NCBI GenBank assembly: GCA_027068245.1 | Contig: JAMOUF010000222.1 | Location: forward strand, 1 to 7,227 | Length of the DNA: 7,227 bases | Reading direction: 5' to 3' | From: Campylobacterales bacterium | GTDB lineage: Bacteria > Campylobacterota > Campylobacteria > Campylobacterales > Nitratiruptoraceae | Part shown: positions 1-5,620 of the stretch, in pieces | Numbering within the stretch: the stretch's first letter is position 1 | Layout of the letters: the number at the start of each line of letters is the position of its first letter | Position numbers and translations under genes: made by a program | The notes under the pieces: model-generated | Told to the model about the DNA's origin: nothing | The model's input: the letters and a program-made list of their open reading frames with translations, nothing else | Database searches by the model: none

Positions 1-419
1 AGCGTCTTTTTTTCCAAAGAGTAGCGGTAGTTTCTGCTTAATATTATATGCTTTTTATCTTCGATTTCGGCGGAAATCTTCTCTATGCGAAGCTGCAGCT
101 CCTTTAGGTGGAAAGGTTTTTTGATATAGTCCTTGCATCCCAGCTCAAAACCTTTTTGTATATCTTCTATGTCGGTAAGGGCCGAGATGAAGATGGTAGG
201 GGTGTAGCGGTTCTTTTTGTGAAGGTTGTCTATCAGCGTAAATCCGTCGATTTGGGGCACGTTTATATCCAAAATCAGCAGGTCGAAAGACTCCTCTTGC
301 AAAATCTCCACCGCCTCGCCGCCGCTGTAGCATTTTTTGACGCAGTGCCCCACCCGTTTCAAAAAGGTCTCTATGCTGTCGCAAAGTATCGTCTCATCCT
401 CAAGCAGAAATATTTTCAT
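1..419 (-). CDS. OmpR-type response regulator, C-terminus cut by window edge
   Basis: Response regulator of a two-component system; the first 139 residues are visible. The receiver domain spans about residues 1-115, with the acidic pair Glu7/Asp8, the phospho-acceptor Asp51 (LILDINVP), Ser79 at the conserved Thr/Ser switch position, and Lys101 followed by Pro102-Phe103 (the KPF signature). After a short linker, residues around 125-139 (ILSRNYRYSLEKKTL) resemble the first beta-strands of an OmpR/PhoB winged-helix DNA-binding domain, so it is probably a transcription factor; most of that domain lies outside the window. The ATG follows the kinase stop with no gap (TAGATG), and a weak AGGT ribosome site lies inside the kinase's last codons, so translation is coupled to the kinase, its likely phosphodonor. 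The receiver carries four cysteines (13, 26, 30, 95), worth noting beside a thioredoxin-like gene. Family assignment is firm; the target genes are unknown. Confidence 0.93.
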   Translation of the reverse strand, partial: MKIFLLEDETILCDSIETFLKRVGHCVKKCYSGGEAVEILQEESFDLLILDINVPQIDGFTLIDNLHKKNRYTPTIFISALTDIEDIQKGFELGCKDYIKKPFHLKELQLRIEKISAEIEDKKHIILSRNYRYSLEKKT

Positions 420-1991
420 CTAAAACCTGTATATAAAGATATTGTAACCCAGTTTGGATTTGAGCTCTATTTCACATCCGTTTTTTTCGCATATCTGTTT
501 CACCAGTGCCAGCCCCAGTCCAAATCCGCCTTTCGCCCTGTCCTCACGGTAATACTCGTTGAAAACTCCCTCTTTGTTCCTGATTTTATCCGATTTGGTG
601 GCGATTTTGAACTCCAGAGGGCTCTTTTTGTCAAGATGTATATATATAGTGCTGCCTTTGTATGCGTATTTTATGGCGTTTGAGATATTGTTGTCAATGA
701 TTCTTTGCAGCTCTATTGGATTGAAGTGGAGCTTTAGACCATCTTTTATCCTATATCTTATCTTAAGCCTGTTCGAGCTTGCTATCTCTTTGAAAAACTC
801 TATCCTGCTTTTCAAAAAGGCGCTGAAATCTATCGGCTCTTTTTTGTACTCTATCCTGTCTTTTTTTATAAGGTAGCTAAGGTCGTTATAGATGTTGTGT
901 ATGATTTTTACGCCGGATTCTATGTTTGTCAGCTCTTTTTTTTGAAAGCCGTCCAGTTTCAGCAGGTCGATGTTGGTTAGGATGATGCTTAGGGGCGTGT
1001 TAATCTCATGTATGGCCGTCTTTATGAAACGGTCCTGGTTTTTTAACAGCTCCTCCGCGAACTCCTTGGATTCGCTCAGCTTTTTAGTCTTTTGTATCAC
1101 TTTTTGCTCCAGGGTCCTGTTTAGCTCCTTTAGTCTGTTGGTGCGCTCTTTGATGATTTTTATCATCTTGTTGGCATATCCGGCAATCTCCTTGAACTCC
1201 TTGAAAACGATGTCGTCCGTGTATATATAGATATTTCTGTCGGCCGCCTCGCCGAATCTGTATCTGATTTTGGCGAGGGAGTTTTCTATGATATTGGAGA
1301 TATACTTCAAAATTATCAGCGTGATGGAGAAGAGGATAAAAGAGAGGGTTATGATGTTTATGATGTATTTTATCATTTTGTCTTTATGTGCCTGCTGTCT
1401 TTGTTTGGTGATGGAGGCGATATCGTCCAGGTATACTCCGCTTCCAACCATCCAGCCAAAGGGCTCGAAGGCTTTGGCGTATGAGAGTTTGGGAGATATT
1501 TCGTGGGTGGTGGGCTTGTTCCAAAAGTAGCTTACATATCCGCCGCCCGGCTGTTTTGAGACCTCTATCAGCTCTTTTATCGGTCTTTTTTGCAAAATGG
1601 TCAGATTTAGCAGATTTTTACCCTTGTTCTCTTTCAAGATAGGGTCGGCGATACAGGTGCCGTTGAAATCGTAGATGAAAATATATCCGCTTCCATCTCT
1701 TTTGTCCCTCATATACTCTATAGCGTCTATTATCTCTTTTTTCAGCTGGGGCAGGGCTTTTTGGGAGGATTTGAGTTTATAGTCCATAAAGGATATGGCT
1801 TTTAGGGTCTCCTTTTTTATCCGGCTCTTTTGTTTGTCTATATATTCCTTTTTAAACTTGCCAATCTCTCTTTGAAACTCCTGATACTCCTCGTAAACTA
1901 TCAAGGCGGTAAATAAAAATACGAAAAGGGTCAGGGTGGATAGTATAAAGATTTTAATCTTTATAAAACTGACCCTTTTTAGGAAGTTCAT
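420..1991 (-). CDS. Membrane sensor histidine kinase with periplasmic Cache domain
   Basis: Sensor kinase of 523 residues. Transmembrane helix 1 is about residues 10-33 and helix 2 about 208-230. Between them is a periplasmic single-Cache (sCache_2-like) domain, recognised by YIFIYDFNG at 103-111, PGGGYVSYFW at 148-157, and the closing segment GWMVGSGVYLDDI at 179-191; such domains usually bind small organic acids or similar ligands. A HAMP-like linker and coiled coil follow (about 232-320). The dimerisation and phosphotransfer helix contains His328 in AIHEINTP. The ATPase domain has an N box around 432-442 (NNISNAIKYAY) and a G2 box GGFGLGLAL at 488-496. The usual DxGxG (G1) motif is not recognisable between 463 and 475. 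The ATG overlaps the stop of the upstream thioredoxin-like gene by 4 bases (ATGA), and the stop abuts the regulator gene. Kinase identity is certain from the architecture; the ligand is unknown, and autokinase activity is inferred from His328 and the G2 box. Confidence 0.95.
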   Translation of the reverse strand: MNFLKRVSFIKIKIFILSTLTLFVFLFTALIVYEEYQEFQREIGKFKKEYIDKQKSRIKKETLKAISFMDYKLKSSQKALPQLKKEIIDAIEYMRDKRDGSGYIFIYDFNGTCIADPILKENKGKNLLNLTILQKRPIKELIEVSKQPGGGYVSYFWNKPTTHEISPKLSYAKAFEPFGWMVGSGVYLDDIASITKQRQQAHKDKMIKYIINIITLSFILFSITLIILKYISNIIENSLAKIRYRFGEAADRNIYIYTDDIVFKEFKEIAGYANKMIKIIKERTNRLKELNRTLEQKVIQKTKKLSESKEFAEELLKNQDRFIKTAIHEINTPLSIILTNIDLLKLDGFQKKELTNIESGVKIIHNIYNDLSYLIKKDRIEYKKEPIDFSAFLKSRIEFFKEIASSNRLKIRYRIKDGLKLHFNPIELQRIIDNNISNAIKYAYKGSTIYIHLDKKSPLEFKIATKSDKIRNKEGVFNEYYREDRAKGGFGLGLALVKQICEKNGCEIELKSKLGYNIFIYRF

Positions 1992-2389
1992 CTCTTAAAA
2001 ACTCTGTCTATATCCTTCAAATCGCTTAAAAAGTCCTTTTTGTCCCAGTATCCCACTATCTTTTTCACTATTTTTCCATCGGGGCTCAGCACATATATTG
2101 TCGGGACATATCTGCTGTAGAGTTTTTTGGGATAGTTTCGTTTCTCCCTCGTCAGCATCAGGGGAATGAAGTTTTCTTCTATCTTTTTTTCAATTTCGCT
2201 ATCTTTGAGCGTCGTGTTTTTCATAAGCTCGCACCATCTGCAGGGAGGCTCCTTTCGTTGCATAAATACAAAAACCGGCCTGTTGGTCCGTTTTGCCTCC
2301 GCCAAAGCCTCCTCATAGCTTTTATGCCACTCTATCGACGCAAAGAGCGAATATACAAGCATTGTCACAAGCACAGCCGTTTTTTTCAT
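1988..2389 (-). CDS. Exported thioredoxin-fold protein (CRWC motif)
   Basis: Small protein of 133 residues. Residues 1-17 form a signal peptide (two lysines, a hydrophobic stretch, and a probable cleavage site after FA at 16-17), so the mature protein should lie in the periplasm. The mature part matches the thioredoxin-like families seen in DUF255/thioredoxin_7 proteins: a WHKSYEEALAEAK helix, the strand PVFVFMQ, the active-site-like CRWC at 50-53, a cis-proline signature VPT at 95-97 (Pro96), and a conserved SPDGKIVKKIVGY hairpin. It could act as a thiol-disulfide reductase or isomerase, or supply reducing power to periplasmic partners; no substrate can be read from the sequence. It is first in an operon with the kinase and regulator. 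The start is supported by an AAGGAG ribosome site 5 bases upstream (2395-2400). No lipobox cysteine is seen, so it is probably soluble. Fold assignment is good; the exact role is not known. Confidence 0.88.
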   Translation of the reverse strand: MKKTAVLVTMLVYSLFASIEWHKSYEEALAEAKRTNRPVFVFMQRKEPPCRWCELMKNTTLKDSEIEKKIEENFIPLMLTREKRNYPKKLYSRYVPTIYVLSPDGKIVKKIVGYWDKKDFLSDLKDIDRVFKR

Positions 2390-2407
2390 CCAGACTCCTT
2401 TTGGGAA

Positions 2408-2437
2408 ATTTTACTATAATTGGACTATCTTTTACAA
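2408..2437 (-). promoter_or_regulatory. Candidate promoter for the thioredoxin-kinase-regulator operon
   Basis: On the minus strand there is a TTGTAA -35-like hexamer (plus-strand 2432-2437) and a TAAAAT -10-like hexamer (2408-2413) separated by 18 bases. Transcription would begin just upstream of the AAGGAG ribosome site of the thioredoxin-like gene. This is a pattern match only; the gap between the divergent genes is just 59 bases, so some promoter must lie in or near it. Confidence 0.4.
2415..2420 (+). promoter_or_regulatory. Perfect -10 box TATAAT for the HIT/peptidase transcript
   Basis: A consensus TATAAT lies 28 bases before the HIT-protein ATG, in AT-rich sequence. No good -35 hexamer sits at the right distance, which is usual for sigma-70 promoters of Campylobacterota. 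It overlaps the region used by the candidate promoter of the opposite strand, so the two transcripts may compete for polymerase or share a regulator. Confidence 0.55.
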
Positions 2438-2440
2438 AGG
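2436..2440 (+). promoter_or_regulatory. Ribosome binding site fixing the HIT-protein start
   Basis: AAAGG sits 8 bases before the ATG at 2449. The frame is open further upstream to an ATG at 2293, but that extension runs antisense to the thioredoxin-like gene and encodes no HIT-family residues, so this site supports the shorter start. Confidence 0.6.
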
Positions 2441-2448
2441 CCGGCGTT

Positions 2449-2826
2449 ATGATATATGAAAACAGCTATATCTATATAGAGAAAGAGGACTCTACCATAC
2501 CGTGGTTGAAGATATTTGCGAAAGAGGGCTGCAAAGAGATGAGCCAGTGCGACCCAAAGACGAAAGAGGCCATCTGGCTGGCGCTCGATATCATCGAGAG
2601 GCAGCTAATAGACTATTACAATCCAATAAAGATAAACATCGCATCTTTTGGCAACTACCATCCAGAAGTCCATTGGCATATTATGGCGAGATTCGAGGAT
2701 GACAGCCACTATCCGGAACCTATGTGGGGTAAAAGGCAAAGAGATGGAAAAGATTATACAGAGGATTTCGATATCTTTTTAAAAAGGGTGAAAGCGGCTT
2801 TGGAAGAGGGGTTTGCTTTGATATAA
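2449..2826 (+). CDS. HIT-family protein (probable nucleotide hydrolase/transferase)
   Basis: Cytoplasmic protein of 125 residues from the histidine-triad superfamily, whose members cleave or transfer nucleotidyl groups from dinucleoside polyphosphates or related adenylated compounds. The core is clear: WLKIF at 19-23, the segment KINIASFGNYHPEVHWHIMARF at 61-82, and a tail DDSHYPEPMWG at 84-94. In the triad motif HxHxH the first histidine is replaced by Glu73, while the catalytic middle His75 and the third His77 remain. Substitution of the first position (often Gln) is known in bacterial Fhit-like members, so activity is likely. The substrate is not known; a diadenosine-polyphosphate-type compound is the standard guess. 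It heads a plus-strand pair with the oligopeptidase gene, 27 bases downstream, and is divergent from the thioredoxin-like gene. The start at 2449 is chosen because of the AAAGG site and because the family begins near WLKIF. Confidence 0.9.
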   Translation: MIYENSYIYIEKEDSTIPWLKIFAKEGCKEMSQCDPKTKEAIWLALDIIERQLIDYYNPIKINIASFGNYHPEVHWHIMARFEDDSHYPEPMWGKRQRDGKDYTEDFDIFLKRVKAALEEGFALI

Positions 2827-2827
2827 T
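2800..2827 (+). promoter_or_regulatory. Possible internal promoter for the oligopeptidase gene
   Basis: TTGGAA (2800-2805) and TATAAT (2822-2827) are separated by 16 bases and overlap the end of the HIT gene. The predicted start, near 2834, precedes the peptidase ribosome site. The -10 box is perfect and the -35 matches four of six consensus bases, so the peptidase may be expressed independently of the HIT gene. Pattern match only. Confidence 0.35.
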
Positions 2828-2842
2828 TTTGCCAGATGAAAA

Positions 2843-2848
2843 AAGGAG
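2843..2848 (+). promoter_or_regulatory. Ribosome binding site that selects the peptidase start
   Basis: AAGGAG lies 5 bases before the ATG at 2854. An in-frame ATG at 2836 precedes it, so that start would place the ribosome site inside the coding region. The 2854 start is therefore preferred. Confidence 0.7.
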
Positions 2849-2853
2849 AGATT

Positions 2854-4797
2854 ATGCCGTTCGTTGAATTTACGCTAACAGAAGAGGGACTTGAGAGACA
2901 AAAAGAGCTTGTTTTGAAAACCTTGAGAGAGAACCAGAAGAAGATAGAAGAGCTTTTGGCTATAGAAAATAAAACTTACGACAACTTCGTCAGACCGCTG
3001 CAGTTGATGGAGGAGAAGCTGGGATTTTATTTCAGTCCCATAGCCCATCTAAACTATGTGAAAAACTCTCCAAAGACGGAGAAGATTTACAATGAGCTGT
3101 TGCCGCCTCTTACGGCCTACAATACGGAACTGACGCAAAACGAGGAGATTTATACGGCTTTGAAAAAGATAGAGTCCGAGCCTTTGGAGGGTGAGAGAAA
3201 AAAGGTGGTGGAGAACTTTATAAAAGATTTCGAGCTAAACGGCGTGGGTCTGGATAGTGAAAAAAAAGAGGAGTTGAAAGATATAAACATAAGGCTCAAC
3301 GAACTTGGCAGCTCCTTTGCCCAAAACCTGCTAAAAGCCACCGACGCCTTCGAGATGGTAGTAGGCGAGGATGATGTAAAAGAGATGCCAAAAAGCGACA
3401 AGGAGGCCGCCTTTATAGGAGATGGCAGATACCGTTTTACGCTGAAACAGCCAAGTTACGTTGCCTATATGAGTTACGGCAACAACCGGCAAAAAAGGGA
3501 GGAGCTATACAGGGCCTATGTGACCAGGGCGCCGGAAAACGAGGAGCTTATAGAGAAGATTTTACATCTAAGGTATAAAAAGGCCAAAATTTTGGGTTTT
3601 GACAATTACGCCCAGCTCAGTCTTGAGACTAAAATGGCCCTAAATCCCCGACAGGTTGTGGAATTTTTGGAAGAGCTGGCAAACAAGAGCCGGCCCCAGG
3701 GGAAAAGGGAGTTTGAGGAGTTGAGCCGTTTTGCCAAAAACAGCGGGTTTGAGGATGAGCTGCAAGCATACGACATCGCTTACTTCTCCCAAAAACTCAA
3801 AGAGAGAAAATACAGCGTAAAAGATGAGGATTATAAGCCCTATTTCGAGAAAAACTCCGTTGTGGAGGGGCTTTTTGGATTTTTGAAAAAGCTTTTCAAG
3901 ATAGAAGCCAAAGAGGTGGATACGCCCGTTTGGGATGAGAGCGTAAAGTGCTATGAGCTTACACTGCCAAACAGGCTTGTTGGCAGGGTCTATATGGATT
4001 TGGAGTCCAGAGAGGGGAAAAGGGGAGGTGCCTGGATGGATGAGTGGATTACCCACCATCTGGATGAGAGGGGCGAGAGAATCTACCCTATCGCTTTTAT
4101 CGTGGCGAACTTCGCCCCTGCCACACAAAAAAGTCCCTCGCTTCTAAGGCATGACGATGTGGTAACTCTGTTTCACGAGATGGGACACGCCCTGCACCAT
4201 CTGTTAAGCGAGGTAAAAGAGCCCTCCATCAGTGGGATAGCCGGTGTGGAGTGGGACGCGGTGGAGTTTCCCAGCCAGTTTTTGGAAAATTTCGCTTACG
4301 AGGCCAAAGTGCTGAAGGAGTTTGCAAGGCACTATCTTACCAAAAAGGTGCTTCCAGAGGAGATGATAGAGAGGCTTAAAAGGGCCAAAAATTTCCAAAG
4401 CGCTCTTGCGATGCTAAGACAGCTGGAGTTCGGGCTTTTCGATATGAAGATACATATGGAGTACCCGGTGGATGTGCAGAAGGTTTTGGATGAGATAAGA
4501 GAGAAGGTCTCTGTTATAAAACCCCCAAAATACAACAAGTTCCAGTGGAGTTTCTCGCATATCTTCGCAGGGGGTTATGCCGCCGGGTATTACAGCTACA
4601 AGTGGGCCGAGGTTTTAAGCGCGGACGCCTACTTTATGTTTGTGGATAACGGTATCTACAACGATGAGATAGCCGAGAGCTATCTGCAGGAGATTTTATG
4701 CAAAGGGGGCAGCAGGCCGGCTATGGAGAGTTTCAAAGCCTTCGCCAAAAGAGAGCCCAACAGCGATGCGCTGCTTAAACTCTGCGGGATTGGGTAG
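2854..4797 (+). CDS. prlC: M3-family zinc oligopeptidase (oligopeptidase A type)
   Basis: Cytoplasmic metallopeptidase of 647 residues that degrades short peptides, such as signal-peptide fragments and proteasome-like protease products. The zinc site is HEMGH with His441, Glu442 and His445, and the third ligand is probably Glu471 in WDAVEFPSQFLEN; the 26-residue distance matches what I recall of E. coli OpdA. The C-terminal substrate-binding region SHIFAGGYAAGYYSYKWAE is also typical of the M3A subfamily. The length is slightly below the usual ~680 residues, with no visible gap in the catalytic domain. An upstream in-frame ATG at 2836 would give 653 residues, but the AAGGAG at 2843-2848 favours the start used here. 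The gene follows the HIT gene by 27 bases and is probably co-transcribed with it. Its last 23 bases overlap the end of the convergent PanE-like gene. Family is certain; the prlC/opdA symbol is a close family call rather than proven orthology. Confidence 0.95.
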   Translation: MPFVEFTLTEEGLERQKELVLKTLRENQKKIEELLAIENKTYDNFVRPLQLMEEKLGFYFSPIAHLNYVKNSPKTEKIYNELLPPLTAYNTELTQNEEIYTALKKIESEPLEGERKKVVENFIKDFELNGVGLDSEKKEELKDINIRLNELGSSFAQNLLKATDAFEMVVGEDDVKEMPKSDKEAAFIGDGRYRFTLKQPSYVAYMSYGNNRQKREELYRAYVTRAPENEELIEKILHLRYKKAKILGFDNYAQLSLETKMALNPRQVVEFLEELANKSRPQGKREFEELSRFAKNSGFEDELQAYDIAYFSQKLKERKYSVKDEDYKPYFEKNSVVEGLFGFLKKLFKIEAKEVDTPVWDESVKCYELTLPNRLVGRVYMDLESREGKRGGAWMDEWITHHLDERGERIYPIAFIVANFAPATQKSPSLLRHDDVVTLFHEMGHALHHLLSEVKEPSISGIAGVEWDAVEFPSQFLENFAYEAKVLKEFARHYLTKKVLPEEMIERLKRAKNFQSALAMLRQLEFGLFDMKIHMEYPVDVQKVLDEIREKVSVIKPPKYNKFQWSFSHIFAGGYAAGYYSYKWAEVLSADAYFMFVDNGIYNDEIAESYLQEILCKGGSRPAMESFKAFAKREPNSDALLKLCGIG

Positions 4798-5620
4798 AGA
4801 GAAGCTGGGAATATATTCCGTTTAGTGCGGAGTTTTGCGGCAATCTCTTCGCCGCATATCCAAGCAGGTTTTCCAGCTCGCTTCTATCTCCTCTTTTCAA
4901 ATCGAGTTGCAGGCTGGTTTTGGAAGAGGGGGGTGATTTTTGCAGGATTTCCACCGCTTTGTCCAAATCTTTTTGCGTTATCTCCACCCCCTCTTTTTTC
5001 GCTACCAGTGCAAGCTCTTTTAATATATCTTTAAATTCATTGATATATTTTTTTGCAACAGTTCCAAAATCCGCACCGTAATAGCTGGTAAGTGCGGCGG
5101 TGGCCGCGATAAAGAGATACTTTTGCCAAATGGCCCTATCTATGTTTTCGCCAAACTTCACCCCTATTTGGGAGGATTTGAAAATCTTTTCAATCTCCCT
5201 CTCATCCGTTACAACCACAGCCCCTTTGCTTTTTAGCTCTATTACGCTCTCTTTTCTGTTGGATATAACATATACGGCCCCTTTTAAAACGGTGCCGTTT
5301 TTAAAAATCTCTTTCAATATTCTGTAAGGCTCGATACCGTTTAAAAGCGGGTAGATTTTTGTATTTTTATCCGTATGGTTTAAAAGCTTTTTTGCATACT
5401 CTTCCAGCTGATAGCTTTTTGTGGCGAATACCACCAGGTCGTATATACCCTTTGGCTCTTTTACGATTTTTACGCCGCTTTTGTAAACTTTTCCACTCTC
5501 TTTGATATAAAGCTCACTCAACGATTTTGACAGAAGCTCCACTGCGCCGTGGGCGGATGAGAGTTTGTGGGCTATATAGCCGCCTACGCCACCTCCTCCC
5601 ACCACCAAAATTCTATCCAT
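4775..5620 (-). CDS. panE: PanE/ApbA-family 2-dehydropantoate 2-reductase homologue
   Basis: NADPH-dependent reductase of 281 residues. The classical enzyme reduces ketopantoate to pantoate in pantothenate/CoA synthesis. The N-terminal Rossmann fold starts at residue 3 with a glycine-rich loop (GGGGVGG, 8-14); ATKSYQ at 66-71 and LLNG at 92-95 (Asn94) follow the family pattern. In the C-terminal helical domain the proposed catalytic lysine is Lys167 (WQK), and Ser236 and Glu248 fit the substrate-binding serine and glutamate. However, the two asparagines that follow the lysine in E. coli PanE (Asn180, Asn184) align with Ile171 and Ala175, so the substrate may differ. The gene starts inside the last codons of the acyl-CoA synthetase gene (8-base overlap, ATGGATAG), preceded by an AGAGGA ribosome site, and no other pantothenate gene is in view. 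Fold and family are confident; true PanE function is only moderately so. Confidence 0.85.
   Translation of the reverse strand: MDRILVVGGGGVGGYIAHKLSSAHGAVELLSKSLSELYIKESGKVYKSGVKIVKEPKGIYDLVVFATKSYQLEEYAKKLLNHTDKNTKIYPLLNGIEPYRILKEIFKNGTVLKGAVYVISNRKESVIELKSKGAVVVTDEREIEKIFKSSQIGVKFGENIDRAIWQKYLFIAATAALTSYYGADFGTVAKKYINEFKDILKELALVAKKEGVEITQKDLDKAVEILQKSPPSSKTSLQLDLKRGDRSELENLLGYAAKRLPQNSALNGIYSQLLSTQSRRV

Noticed and set aside
145..384. Open frame of 79 codons on the minus strand
   Set aside because: It is an alternative frame within the response regulator, whose own frame has the full receiver-domain signature.
108..683. Open frame of 191 codons on the plus strand
   Set aside because: It lies antisense across the regulator and kinase genes, whose frames show clear family motifs; its own translation shows no recognisable domain.
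2293..2448. Upstream extension of the HIT gene by 52 codons
   Set aside because: It runs antisense to the thioredoxin-like gene, crosses the promoter region, and adds nothing resembling the family; a ribosome site supports 2449.
3640..4128. Open frame of 162 codons on the minus strand
   Set aside because: It is a shadow inside the oligopeptidase gene, whose frame is continuous and well matched to the family.
2801..4930. Similar TTTGGAAGAGGGG strings near 2800 and 4918
   Set aside because: They are short matches inside unrelated coding regions, explained by common codons; no repeat unit or flanking symmetry is present.
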